DNA from: a virus
Virus record (IMG/VR): IMGVR_UViG_3300028422_002003
Coordinates: 1 to 27,019 of that record
DNA length: 27,019 bases
Strand: one strand, 5' to 3'
Shown in pieces: positions 1-6,906 of the stretch; position 1 is the stretch's first letter, and each line of letters starts with the position of its first letter. The notes beneath the pieces were generated by a model, which searched no databases, was not told where the DNA came from, and saw only the letters and a list, made by a program, of their open reading frames with translations. The position numbers and the translations under genes were made by a program.

Positions 1-342
1 CGGCAGCCCCGAGGGCGGCTTCTGCACCAGCTGCTCCAGTGCCGAGCGCCAATACTCCGCCGGGGCCGGATAGGTGATCCGCTCACGGGTCACCGTGCCG
101 CTGCCGATCAGCGCCTCCAGCTCCACCAGCAGCCGCACCGTCTTGCGCCCCTGTAGGCGTTTGCCGGGCTGGGCGAACAGCCCCAGGTATTCCAGCAGCG
201 GCGCGGCTAGGCGGTGGTCAATGGCCAGCGCCGCCGCCAACGCCCGGCGCACATCGCCCTCCTCGGCGAACTCCACCAGCGCGCGCACGCTGCCACACTC
301 CGGGCAGGTGCCCAGCGCGCCGCGCCCGCGCACCTGGCTCAC
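1..342 (-). CDS. Conserved early-operon protein, 3' end cut off by window edge
   Basis: A leftward reading frame stays open from a GTG at 342 to the window edge, giving 114 residues without a stop. The GTG overlaps the TGA of the gene upstream (GTGA, 339-342), the translational coupling seen throughout this operon. The N-terminus carries one Cys-X2-Cys pair (CPEC, residues 14-17), half of a possible zinc knuckle. A basic stretch (GKRLQGRKTVRLL) follows, then YWRSALEQLV and PPSGLP at the cut end. Proteins of this look occur downstream of the MuB-like ATPase in other transposable phages, but I cannot name a function. It probably belongs to the replication/transposition accessory set. The frame is well supported; the product is unknown. 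Confidence 0.6.
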   Translation of the reverse strand, partial: MSQVRGRGALGTCPECGSVRALVEFAEEGDVRRALAAALAIDHRLAAPLLEYLGLFAQPGKRLQGRKTVRLLVELEALIGSGTVTRERITYPAPAEYWRSALEQLVQKPPSGLP

Positions 343-635
343 GGCGCCACCTCGGCAGGGAGCGGCGGCAAGCGCATCCAGTGCGTGGCGCGTATCTCCA
401 TGCGCAACGTGGTATCGGTGTAATAGAACTTCCCATCCGCATCGATGTGCCCCAGGTCCATGCACGGTTCGCCATACTCAAACAGCTGAAAGCAGACCAG
501 CACGTCCTCACCCATCTTCGGCAGCGCCCTCCCCACCTCGACCCAACTCGGCGCCAGCGCCACCAGGCGCTCGGCGTCCTCCGCCGTCGCCCGCCCTGTG
601 GCGCAGCGCTGAATGATCTGCCCCAAGCTCAACAT
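339..635 (-). CDS. DUF551-like small protein
   Basis: 98 residues. The second half reads like a DUF551 domain: LPKMGEDVLVCF, then a Gly-Glu segment, an aspartate-rich turn, and the closing THWMRLPPLP that matches the family's usual 'ithWmpLPepP' ending. DUF551 domains are common in phage and prophage accessory proteins and have no known biochemical role. The first 35 residues form a separate helical segment. The ATG at 635 is preceded by a strong Shine-Dalgarno (AGGAGGATGAAGCC) and overlaps the end of the upstream gene by 7 bases (ATGTTGA), so the two are probably translated together. The family match rests on motif reading only. Confidence 0.72.
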   Translation of the reverse strand: MLSLGQIIQRCATGRATAEDAERLVALAPSWVEVGRALPKMGEDVLVCFQLFEYGEPCMDLGHIDADGKFYYTDTTLRMEIRATHWMRLPPLPAEVAP

Positions 636-961
636 GGCTTCATCCTCCTGGAGCGCGGATAACAGTGGTGTCTCAGCTTCTCGATCCAGCGCTGGCCGTG
701 CAGTTCGGCGGCACGCGGCAGCAGCGCCTCCGTGCGCTGCTCAAAGCTGCGGAACACATCCTCGTGCATCGCCTGGGCTTGGCGCGGCAGCAGGGGGGAG
801 TGCCCCCGCTCCAGGTCGATCTGCGCGACCGCCTCGATGATCTCCTCGGGCATCAGCACGAAGGTCTCGAAGCGCACCCCGTAGGTGTGAAACAGATCCC
901 GCTCGATGAACACCGCACCCCAGTAATCGAGGTACTCGTCAGTCAACACACGCCGTCCCAT
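629..961 (-). CDS. Hypothetical early protein downstream of the MuB-like gene
   Basis: 110 residues, not recognised. It is mixed acidic/basic and probably mostly helical, with a very basic C-terminus (RHHCYPRSRRMKPC). The start ATG at 961 lies one base after the TGA of the ATPase gene (TGA-G-ATG), with a GGAGGTG ribosome-binding site inside the end of that gene. Translation is therefore probably coupled to the transposition ATPase. Position directly after the A-B pair corresponds to the Mu semi-essential early region, where small replication and host-modulation genes lie. No catalytic motif, signal peptide or membrane segment is visible. Confidence 0.65.
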   Translation of the reverse strand: MGRRVLTDEYLDYWGAVFIERDLFHTYGVRFETFVLMPEEIIEAVAQIDLERGHSPLLPRQAQAMHEDVFRSFEQRTEALLPRAAELHGQRWIEKLRHHCYPRSRRMKPC

Positions 962-962
962 C

Positions 963-1970
963 TCACACCTCCGTCGAACGCTTGAGGCCCATCAACTGTT
1001 GGCCAACTGCCGCCACAAACTCGGCGGTCACCGCGTGGCCCTTGCGCGCGCTGGTCTCCAGCACGTTGCGTAGCAGCTTTTTGAGCACTCGGGTGTTGCC
1101 CGCGCTCATGGCGTAGAACGCCTCCAGCACCTCCGAGGCGGGCGGCTCGCGCCCGGCGAAGGCCCCCTGTACCAGTTGGTCGGCATCCTCCTCCTTGAGC
1201 TTCTTCATCAGCGTCGGCCAGAAGCCCACGCGGCTGGAGATCTGCCCGTGCCGCCCCAGCGGATCCTTCACAATGGGCTCTAGCTTCTCCGTGCCCGCCA
1301 ACACCAGCCCGACCCCGGCCAGGTCTGAGAGCCTGCGCGCATACTCCAGCGCCGTATCGGCCAGGTGGTCCGCCTCGTCGATGATCAGCAGCCGGTCAGA
1401 ACCGCGCAGGCTCTTGATGAGGGCATAGAGCATCTCCTCGCGGCTGCCGTAGCTGCTGCCCCGGCTCTTGTTCACCGTCGCCCCGGTCAGCACCACCAGC
1501 TCGCGCAACAGGATGTTGGCCGTCATGCCGGGGAACGCCTCCACCAGCAGCGCCGAGCCGTGCGCGTCGCGGTAGCGGCGCAGCGCCGCCGTCTTGCCCA
1601 CGCCGACCCACCCCACCACGATGCCGATATCCGCGTTGCGGTGCGCCTGGGCACAGATGTACTGCACCGTGCGCGCCACGCTAGTCTCCACCCAGGGCAC
1701 GTGCACCCCGTCGGCGCGCTGCGCCTCTCGCTGGATGTAGTCGCTCATCGCCTCGAGGTGCGCGGTGGGCGAGCTGGGGTACTTGCCCCCCAGCACCTGA
1801 CTACAGGTGGTCGCCTTGATCCCCGCCGCCCGGCTCAGCTTCGCCTGGCTGCGCGTGCCGTTCCCGGCGTTCATCCACTCGATGATGCTCACCACCAGAC
1901 GGCGGTCACTCTCGGTGTAGGTGGCCCCGTACTCTCTCGGGGCGGTCAGGTTGGTCGTGCTATCGCTCAT
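963..1970 (-). CDS. B: MuB-like AAA+ target-selection ATPase
   Basis: 335 residues, close to Mu B (312). Known role of the family: an ATP-dependent DNA-binding protein that coats target DNA, delivers it to the transposase and activates strand transfer, giving target immunity. Visible domains: an N-terminal lambda-repressor-like helix-turn-helix at about residues 40-65 (SQAKLSRAAGIKATTCSQVL); Walker A GWVGVGKTA (120-128); Walker B LLIIDEAD (194-201); a sensor-1-like strand GLVLAGT (221-227); and a C-terminal helical domain. The ATG at 1970 has GGAG 7-11 bases upstream. It lies 47 bp after the transposase stop, an unusually large gap for this operon, and the gap holds a hairpin and a repeated 14-mer. 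Function assignment is firm. Confidence 0.93.
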   Translation of the reverse strand: MSDSTTNLTAPREYGATYTESDRRLVVSIIEWMNAGNGTRSQAKLSRAAGIKATTCSQVLGGKYPSSPTAHLEAMSDYIQREAQRADGVHVPWVETSVARTVQYICAQAHRNADIGIVVGWVGVGKTAALRRYRDAHGSALLVEAFPGMTANILLRELVVLTGATVNKSRGSSYGSREEMLYALIKSLRGSDRLLIIDEADHLADTALEYARRLSDLAGVGLVLAGTEKLEPIVKDPLGRHGQISSRVGFWPTLMKKLKEEDADQLVQGAFAGREPPASEVLEAFYAMSAGNTRVLKKLLRNVLETSARKGHAVTAEFVAAVGQQLMGLKRSTEV

Positions 1971-1992
1971 GCTCTATACTCCTGGCTCACGT

Positions 1993-2029
1993 TGTGTGAT
2001 TGCGTGAATGACGGGGGTCACACCCCGTC
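1993..2029. promoter_or_regulatory. Transposase-ATPase intercistronic region: repeated 14-mer and hairpin
   Basis: Between the stop of the transposase gene and the start of the ATPase gene lies TGTGTGATTGCGTG (1993-2006). Its exact reverse complement is at 6942-6955, also intergenic, and a 12-base core is at 6196-6207. Next to it is an inverted repeat GACGGGG/CCCCGTC (2010-2016 and 2023-2029, 6-base loop) that overlaps the transposase stop codon. The hairpin could adjust expression of ATPase relative to transposase by RNA processing or coupling. The 14-mer could be a protein-binding site. Both roles are inference; only the sequence symmetry is observed. Confidence 0.4.
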
Positions 2030-3823
2030 GCCCCCCAAGGGGCCGAGTGCCAGCTCGGCCCCTTTTTCATGCTCGTCGAATTCATCCGGCCCCAGGGCCA
2101 GCGCGTAGGTGTCGGCCAGCTCGCCCAAGTCCAGGTCGCCCACCAGGTCGAACCCCGCCCCGCTCAGCTCGGCCCCCAGCGCCGCGCCCGGCTCCCCCTG
2201 GAGTGCCTCCACCGCCTGGAGTCGGTCAGCGTGCGTCGTCTCCAGCCCTGCCTGGGCGCGCTTCTCTTCGAGGTGCTTTTGCAGGCGCTTCTGCTGCCCT
2301 TCGAGGCGGGTCTGTTCCATGTCCGCAATCACGGACTCGGGCAGCGCATCGTGGCGCTCCACCTGCATGGCAAAGCAGACAAAGCGCTGGTGAGTGTCGA
2401 ACACCCACACCTTGTCCCACGAGAAGAGGTCGTACTCGATGTGCACGCTGGTCTTCTCGTAGGCGCTCAGCTCCGCCGCCTGGAAGGTGCGCCCGCGCAG
2501 CTTCACTCGGCTATGGCTCACCTTGCGCACCTCCTGGATGCGCAGCAGCGCCTCGGCGGGCAGCTCCAGCGGCACGCGCTGGAGCTGCGCCTCCCACACC
2601 TCGATAGGCGCACGCCCACCGAGGCTCGCCTGGGGTGCCCGGTTATAGGCGTCGATGTAGCGGCCCACCCGCTCCAGCGTCTCCTCGAAGGTGGGCAGCA
2701 CCAGGTCGCCGCGCTTGATCCGCTCCTGCATCCGGCGCAGGCCGTCATCGGTGCGGTCGTGCCCGCAGTAGGTGTTAAAGCTCTTACCCAGCCGCGCCTC
2801 GAAGTGCTTGAAGAACCCCTCCACCAGCCCCTTGCCGCGGGCATTACCCGGCAGGGCAAAGACCGGACGGATGGATAGCCGGGCCAAAAAGCCGGTGCTC
2901 TCGTCGGTCATCATGCGGTTCTTGAACCCTGAGCCTGGGTCGACATGGATCGCCGCCGGGACGTGGTCCGCATTGGCCAGGGCGCGGCTCAGGCTCAGCA
3001 GCGTGTTGAGCCCAGACTCCGCCTGCCACAGGTACCAGCCGGGGATGTAGTGCGAGCGCCAGTCGATCCACGGCGTGAACTCAGGGCGGAACACATTGCC
3101 GCTGCGCGGATGGGCGCAGTACCAGTCACAGGTGTGGCCGTCGCCCTCGTACATGAACCCGACGGGGATCTTGGAGTAGTCCCGCATCACATACGGGCGG
3201 GTGTTCTGGTCGTGGTGGTGCTGACCCATGCGATACCTCGAATAGCGGCCCATCGACTCGGGCAGGGTGTTCAAAAAGGCGCGCACCCGTTGGTTGGTGG
3301 CGCTCTCGTAGCCGTCTTCTCTTAGCCAAAAGCCGATGCTCCCAGCGTCCGGCTTGGACGGCGTGAGCCACATCGCCAGGGCGTACTGCTCCCAGCCGTA
3401 CCACTCGCGCTTGCGCCCGGTGTGGTTGTCCGCCAACCCCTCGGCCCCGCGCCGCGCGTAGTCCGCACACCAGCGCAGCAGCGAGGCGCGCGACGGGCGG
3501 GCATTGCGGCTGTTCTTGCGTGCCAGCGCCTCGGCGGCCTGGTGGATGGCCGGGATCTCGCCCGCCCAGTGCTCCAGCAGCCAGCTCACGGCGGCGTTGT
3601 TGCTCATCGCCTTGAGCGTGGCCAGCGCTTCCACCCGCTTCACCAGCACCTCGCGGTGCGCCGCGCGCACCCGGTTGCCCTTGGGCAGGCTCTCCAGCTT
3701 CGGGCGCTGCTGCTCGGCAAACTGCGCCGCCAGCCACTTGCGCGCCTCGCGGGGCAGATCCAGCTCGGTGCCCAGGTGGGGCATCGGCAGCATGTGGGTC
3801 GGGTTGAGGGCGCTCTGGCTCAT
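2018..3823 (-). CDS. A: Mu-type DDE transposase (MuA homologue)
   Basis: 601 residues against 663 in Mu A. The family cuts and joins phage ends to target DNA during integration and replicative transposition, then is remodelled by ClpX. The catalytic triad is readable: D228 in YEGDGHTCD, D295 in IHVDPGSGF, E335 in KGLVEGFFKHFE. The D-D spacing of 67 residues equals that of Mu (269-336); D-E spacing is 40. The PGNARGKGLVEGFF block and SLGGRAPIEVW are typical of the retroviral-integrase-like core. A beta-barrel follows at about 430-500 and a charged helical tail at about 510-601, where Mu A contacts MuB and ClpX. The ATG at 3823 follows the previous stop by one base, with AGGTG upstream. The Mu-type N-terminal end-binding winged helix seems reduced or diverged. 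Confidence 0.95.
   Translation of the reverse strand: MSQSALNPTHMLPMPHLGTELDLPREARKWLAAQFAEQQRPKLESLPKGNRVRAAHREVLVKRVEALATLKAMSNNAAVSWLLEHWAGEIPAIHQAAEALARKNSRNARPSRASLLRWCADYARRGAEGLADNHTGRKREWYGWEQYALAMWLTPSKPDAGSIGFWLREDGYESATNQRVRAFLNTLPESMGRYSRYRMGQHHHDQNTRPYVMRDYSKIPVGFMYEGDGHTCDWYCAHPRSGNVFRPEFTPWIDWRSHYIPGWYLWQAESGLNTLLSLSRALANADHVPAAIHVDPGSGFKNRMMTDESTGFLARLSIRPVFALPGNARGKGLVEGFFKHFEARLGKSFNTYCGHDRTDDGLRRMQERIKRGDLVLPTFEETLERVGRYIDAYNRAPQASLGGRAPIEVWEAQLQRVPLELPAEALLRIQEVRKVSHSRVKLRGRTFQAAELSAYEKTSVHIEYDLFSWDKVWVFDTHQRFVCFAMQVERHDALPESVIADMEQTRLEGQQKRLQKHLEEKRAQAGLETTHADRLQAVEALQGEPGAALGAELSGAGFDLVGDLDLGELADTYALALGPDEFDEHEKGAELALGPLGGDGV
2037..2067 (+). terminator. Strong intrinsic terminator antisense to the transposase 3' end
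   Basis: AAGGGGCCGAG (2037-2047), loop TGCCAG, CTCGGCCCCTT (2054-2064) and five T residues (2063-2067) form an 11-bp GC-rich stem with a T-tract on the plus strand. It lies inside the last codons of the leftward transposase gene. Read leftward, the hairpin is followed by TTGGGGGG, so it should not stop the A-B message. It would stop plus-strand (antisense) transcripts entering the transposase gene. Confidence 0.6.
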
Positions 3824-3824
3824 C

Positions 3825-4865
3825 TCAGCGCACCTGATGGGTAAACAGCAGCCACTTCTCTTGCGCCTCGGCCTGCTCGTCCTGGGTCAGCAGCGGCTGA
3901 TGGGTCGGCTCCGGGCGGTGGCGCGCCTCGGTCTCGTCGAGGATGCGCTGGCGCACCCCCAGCGCGCGCCCGATGAGGCTCTCCAGCGCCACCATCAGCG
4001 GCCCGGTGGCGGCGCGCATCTGGTCGTCGAACTCGCTCGGTTCGTCGCTCAGGTGCTGCCCCTGCATCAGCTCACTAAAGGCCGTATCCAGGCGCGTGAG
4101 CAGCTCCTCACTCGCCAGCCCCACGGCGGCGGACTCGGTGCGCGCCCGGCGCACCTCCAGCGGCAGGGTGCCGCCGTCCCAGCGCCGGGGCGGCTCGCGC
4201 TTGGTCAGCGCCTCCTGCGCCTTGGCCAGCTCGCTGGCGTAGTGGTCGAGCTGCTTCTCCTTCTGCTTAATCACCGTCATCGCCTTGCGGAACTGGGCCA
4301 ATGGCAGCTCGATCAGCTCATCCAGCTCCTCGGTGTTGACCATCCGCTCGATGCTCTCCGGCGTGAGCGAGGCGAGGGCCGGTTGCTTGCTGGGGGGAAG
4401 TTGTCCGATCGATCGGACAACTCCCTCGGGCAGGCTCCCGTACATGCGCGCCACCTGCATATCCTCATAGACACGTTGGCGCTTCAGGCCCTGGTCTTGG
4501 ATCCAGCCCGTAAAGGAGTTGGCGGGCAGCTCCTTCTGTTTGAGCAGGTAGGCGATCCCACGGCCCACCATGCGCAGGGCCGCGTCGTCGTTGGCGCGGT
4601 TCACCCAGGCATCCAGCTCCGCCCCGGCCAGGGGCTGGCCGTCGCGCATCGGCAGGTAGGCCTCCAGGGGCTTCTCGTCACCGGCGCTCAGCTCGCCCCC
4701 CTCGCTCACCAACAGCGCGTGGCGCAGGGCGCGCTCGGCCAGGGAGAGCAGCGGGTCGTCATCGGTCGGCACCGCAGGCAGCGCCGCCTCGGTGGTGGGG
4801 GGCTCGATAACCTCGGCGTCGGTGACCGGCTCAGGGGGAGTGACGGGCTTCTTTCTGGGGGGCAT
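3825..4865 (-). CDS. Large conserved early protein preceding the transposase
   Basis: 346 residues, not recognised with certainty. The first 50 are Pro/Glu-rich and disordered (MPPRKKPVTPPEPVTDAEV). A helical segment around 105-175 (GIAYLLKQKELP...GWIQDQGLKRQRVYEDMQVARMYGSLPEGVV) has the rhythm of a DUF3102/ParB-like helix-turn-helix that recognises DNA. A long charged coiled coil (about 195-235, FRKAMTVIKQKEKQLDHYASELAKAQ) and a helical C-terminus follow. It starts one base after the upstream stop (TGA-C-ATG) and ends one base before the transposase start, so it is co-translated with the transposase. A role as DNA-binding transposition accessory or partition-like factor is inference. Its own gene contains a 24-bp perfect palindrome at 4399-4422. 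Confidence 0.7.
   Translation of the reverse strand: MPPRKKPVTPPEPVTDAEVIEPPTTEAALPAVPTDDDPLLSLAERALRHALLVSEGGELSAGDEKPLEAYLPMRDGQPLAGAELDAWVNRANDDAALRMVGRGIAYLLKQKELPANSFTGWIQDQGLKRQRVYEDMQVARMYGSLPEGVVRSIGQLPPSKQPALASLTPESIERMVNTEELDELIELPLAQFRKAMTVIKQKEKQLDHYASELAKAQEALTKREPPRRWDGGTLPLEVRRARTESAAVGLASEELLTRLDTAFSELMQGQHLSDEPSEFDDQMRAATGPLMVALESLIGRALGVRQRILDETEARHRPEPTHQPLLTQDEQAEAQEKWLLFTHQVR
4399..4422. promoter_or_regulatory. 24-bp perfect palindrome inside the 346-aa gene
   Basis: AGTTGTCCGATC is followed directly by its exact reverse complement, with no spacer. A perfect 24-bp dyad is expected about 0.002 times by chance in 27 kb, so it is probably a binding site for a dimeric protein or a structured DNA site. 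It encodes VVRSIGQL in the leftward gene, so it is maintained within coding sequence. It does not match the canonical parS site. Its ligand is unknown. Confidence 0.6.
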
Positions 4866-4866
4866 G

Positions 4867-5196
4867 TCAGTGCACCTGGTCTGGGGTGGGTGTGATCGGG
4901 ACCAGGCACGCCTGGTTGGCGATGCGCACCTGGTTGCTCAGCAGGCCTAGGGCGATCCACATCGTGGGGTCGAGACGCATGGGGCTATCCATGGTGCGCT
5001 GGGTGGTGCCCGTGGTTGTGGCTCTATGGGCAGGGTGGTCGCCCTCATTGATGTTGAACGAGGCCAACCAGCCGATGTTGTGCGTCTGGCACACCGCGTT
5101 TACCTGGCGCAGCAGCGGTTCGAGCACCTCGTCATAGACCTGCTCTTTGGTCAGCGGCAGTCCGGTCTCTGCACCTTCATGCGTGGCTTCACTCAT
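4867..5196 (-). CDS. Hypothetical early protein, 109 aa
   Basis: Not assigned to a function. A central block (YDEVLEPLLRQVNAVCQTHNIGWLASFNI) resembles small phage proteins with a 'plL..vn.iC.e..i..l.sf' signature that are common in transposable-phage early regions. The C-terminal half is predicted helical and weakly hydrophobic (MWIALGLLSNQVRIANQACLVPI), but not a convincing membrane span. I prefer the ATG at 5196 over a GTG nine bases earlier, because the AGGAG site is well placed for the ATG and abuts the GTG. The gene restarts the leftward series after the inserted plus-strand membrane-protein gene. Confidence 0.65.
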   Translation of the reverse strand: MSEATHEGAETGLPLTKEQVYDEVLEPLLRQVNAVCQTHNIGWLASFNINEGDHPAHRATTTGTTQRTMDSPMRLDPTMWIALGLLSNQVRIANQACLVPITPTPDQVH

Positions 5197-5219
5197 CTCT
5201 ATCACTCCTACTGTGCAAA

Positions 5220-5248
5220 TTGGCGGGGAACCGCCTCGGTGCTAGGCT
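5220..5248 (+). promoter_or_regulatory. Candidate sigma70 promoter for the membrane-protein moron
   Basis: TTGGCG (5220-5225), a 17-bp spacer and TAGGCT (5243-5248) lie about 40 bp upstream of the plus-strand ATG at 5287. The match is moderate (4/6 at each box) with ideal spacing. It lies in the 90-bp gap between the divergent genes at 5196 and 5287, as expected for an independently expressed insert. Confidence 0.42.
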
Positions 5249-5286
5249 GTGGGTTACCAAGCTCACACCAGACCGAGGGGTCCCCC

Positions 5287-5724
5287 ATGAAACGTTGGTT
5301 GTTAAAAATGCAAGCCTGGGTCGGCGCACAGGCGTGGTGGATGACCCTGCTGGGTCTCGCCATCGCCGTGGCTCAGGCCATTGCCCAATGGGGAGAGCTC
5401 TTCGTGTTTGAATTCGGCATCGTCCAATGGTTGGTACTCGCCTTTGCTGTGGGTATCGTCTGGCTCAAAGAGCTGCAAACCCGTGAGTTGATCGCGATGA
5501 ACAAACAGCTCACCACGCACCTGCTCGACTGCCACCGCGAGGGGCTCGAGCGCGTCATCGCCGATATGGGCTCGGGCAAGGTCGCGGACCCCCTGCCCAC
5601 CTACGCCCACCTCCAGCGCTACCTCGACAAGCTCAGCGAGCTGCGCGGTGACGACAACGCCGCCTCCGATGAGCTGCTCGCCGGGCTGCACGAGCTGGTC
5701 AAGCGCAACCTGCGCCACCCCTGA
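5287..5724 (+). CDS. Two-helix inner-membrane protein (moron, possible exclusion function)
   Basis: 145 residues on the strand opposite to the surrounding operon. A short basic, Trp-rich N-terminus is followed by two hydrophobic helices at about residues 17-34 (WWMTLLGLAIAVAQAIAQ) and 43-60 (FGIVQWLVLAFAVGIVWL), then an 85-residue soluble charged helical tail. The likely topology is both ends in the cytoplasm. The ATG at 5287 has GAGGGG 8-13 bases upstream and a candidate promoter. The gene converges on the leftward 77-aa gene, with the stops only 4 bases apart. Small membrane proteins placed this way in prophages are often lysogenic conversion or superinfection-exclusion factors. That is inference from context; no family was recognised. 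Confidence 0.72.
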   Translation: MKRWLLKMQAWVGAQAWWMTLLGLAIAVAQAIAQWGELFVFEFGIVQWLVLAFAVGIVWLKELQTRELIAMNKQLTTHLLDCHREGLERVIADMGSGKVADPLPTYAHLQRYLDKLSELRGDDNAASDELLAGLHELVKRNLRHP

Positions 5725-5728
5725 GCGC

Positions 5729-5962
5729 TCACGAGCGCCAGCTCCAGTGGTCCATTGCCAGCGCCACCGCCTCGGCGCGGCTGTCGGCGCTGCCCACCGG
5801 GGCAAAGGCCCCGTCCCGCACCCACCAGTAGCTCCCCCCTCGCCAGGCCGAGCAGGCCCAAATGCGGTAGCCGCTCTCCCGGTGGCGCCACGCCTCGATG
5901 TCGCGTGAGGGCGGCGAGGGGATGGGCTCCCAGTCGGGGCCAGGTGGTGGGCGCTGATACAT
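5729..5962 (-). CDS. Small Trp-rich phage protein, 77 aa
   Basis: Unnamed. A Pro-rich N-terminus (MYQRPPPGPDWEPIPSPPS) leads into an aromatic core with seven Trp residues, including IWACSAWRGGSYWWVRDG. It ends with a helix (SRAEAVALAMDHW), a pattern found in small phage early proteins. The start ATG at 5962 follows the upstream stop by one base (TGA-G-ATG). It is probably a compact alpha/beta fold; no signal peptide or metal-binding motif is present. The 3' end meets the convergent membrane-protein gene, and the GCGCT...AGCGC inverted repeat at 5725-5738 spans the junction without a T-tract. Confidence 0.62.
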   Translation of the reverse strand: MYQRPPPGPDWEPIPSPPSRDIEAWRHRESGYRIWACSAWRGGSYWWVRDGAFAPVGSADSRAEAVALAMDHWSWRS

Positions 5963-5963
5963 C

Positions 5964-6212
5964 TCATCCCAGTTCGCGCAGCTGCTCGGCGAGCGCGTGG
6001 TGGCGTCCCAGCAGGTTCTTGATGCTGGTGCTTGCCCGCTTGCAGTCTGGTGTCGGCATGTTCACCGCAACGGTGTAGTGCCTGAGCAGACTGATGTTGC
6101 AGTTGATGATCGCCTGCTCGGTTTCGAGCTGCGCGCGCCGCTCCTTCATCGTCATGCGGCTGCGTGCCAGCGCATAAGTCCGCTCGATGAGATCCTGTGA
6201 TTGCGTGTCCAT
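5964..6212 (-). CDS. Hypothetical helical early protein, 82 aa
   Basis: No family recognised. It is almost entirely helical and charged (DLIERTYALARSRMTMKERRAQLETEQ...), ending in a Leu-rich helix (LLGRHHALAEQLRELG), so a dimeric helical bundle is plausible. I chose the ATG at 6212 because TAGGAG lies 7-12 bases upstream. A longer start at 6269 would overlap the upstream gene by about 50 bases. The first codons contain the 12-base word TGTGATTGCGTG (6196-6207, written on the plus strand), shared with two intergenic sites. Confidence 0.6.
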   Translation of the reverse strand: MDTQSQDLIERTYALARSRMTMKERRAQLETEQAIINCNISLLRHYTVAVNMPTPDCKRASTSIKNLLGRHHALAEQLRELG

Positions 6213-6220
6213 CGTGGCTC

Positions 6221-6409
6221 CTACTTCTTCTCTACTTCCAAACCGGCCATGAGCGTGCCGCTGAAGCACCCTCCCTTACGGCCCTTGCGTGTGCGCCATC
6301 CGCTCGCGCACTTGTCGATGTCGCTGCCGTTGCCGCCACGCTCGCACTCTGAACAGTCGACATAGAGCCGCCCCTTGTCGTCGCGGTTGCTGAACTTCGC
6401 CTTTTTCAT
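6221..6409 (-). CDS. Small Cys-rich putative zinc-binding protein, 62 aa
   Basis: 62 residues with a basic N-terminus (MKKAKFSNRDDKGR), a CSEC pair, and two further cysteines (DKCASGW and GGCFSG), giving a possible C-X2-C...C...C metal site. It is Gly/Lys rich. The ATG at 6409 has GAGAGGTAA just upstream. It sits in the leftward operon 8 bases before the 82-aa gene. A role in nucleic-acid binding or in modulating a host protein is possible, but not shown by sequence. Confidence 0.6.
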   Translation of the reverse strand: MKKAKFSNRDDKGRLYVDCSECERGGNGSDIDKCASGWRTRKGRKGGCFSGTLMAGLEVEKK

Positions 6410-6447
6410 GGTTACCTCTCGTTAACGCTGCGTGATGCAGCCTTTAA

Positions 6448-6906
6448 TCACCCTTCGAGCTTGCGTCGAAGGGCGTTGATATCCCGGCCCAGGCGACCCT
6501 GGGCCACCAGCTTCTGCCCCAGCTCAAGGGCCACTCCATCGCGCGCATCCACCAACTCGAAGCCGAGCGCCTGTACCAGCGCCAGCAGCGGCAGGTGGCT
6601 CTCCAGCGCCTGGCAGAAGGCGGGCAGGTAGCGCATCGGGAACTCGTGGTACTCCTTGCTGGCCGCTGTCCAGGCGTTGAGCTGGCGCAGGGTGATCGGC
6701 TTCTCCAGCTCGGGCAGGGCGAGGTTCATCCGCTCCACTACCCGCTCCCGGCTCAGGCCCCGGCGCTTGCCCTCGCGGATCGCATGGTTCAGCGCCCCGA
6801 GCAGCTCGAAGTGGATGTCCAGGTCCGGCGCCGCCTCGGGCGGCTCGGCCAGTTGCTGGAACAGATCGAGCTGATCGCTGGTAGTTTTTGCCTTGCGTCT
6901 GGCCAC
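6448..6906 (-). CDS. Transposable-phage early protein with N-terminal LDLF motif
   Basis: 152 residues. A basic start (MARRKAKTT) is followed by an LDLF motif (residues 13-16) and a helical domain, SRERVVERMNLALPELEKPIT then LRQLNAWTAASKEYHEFPMRYLPAFCQAL. This pattern recurs in unnamed proteins encoded between ner and the transposase in many Mu-like phages, and looks like a helix-turn-helix DNA-binding fold. The C-terminus has a further helical hairpin. I chose the GTG at 6906 because it gives the family's usual start, with TGAGGT just upstream; an in-frame start at 6948 would add 14 residues and run into the divergent promoter region. Function unknown, probably regulation or replication. Confidence 0.68.
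   Translation of the reverse strand: MARRKAKTTSDQLDLFQQLAEPPEAAPDLDIHFELLGALNHAIREGKRRGLSRERVVERMNLALPELEKPITLRQLNAWTAASKEYHEFPMRYLPAFCQALESHLPLLALVQALGFELVDARDGVALELGQKLVAQGRLGRDINALRRKLEG

Noticed and set aside
2037-2067. Hairpin as the terminator of the transposase message
   Set aside because: The T-tract is on the plus strand; in the leftward transcript the stem is followed by G-rich sequence and the ATPase gene continues the operon.
4399-4422. Palindrome as a chromosomal parS site
   Set aside because: It does not match the canonical parS sequence, and no ParA-like gene is nearby.
3504-4895. Long plus-strand reading frame (463 codons) opposite the transposase and the 346-aa gene
   Set aside because: It is a GC-driven shadow; the minus strand carries clear domains, coupled starts and ribosome-binding sites.
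6410-6447. GCTGC-GTGAT-GCAGC hairpin as an intrinsic terminator
   Set aside because: The stem is only 5 bp and followed by a broken T-tract; too weak to call.
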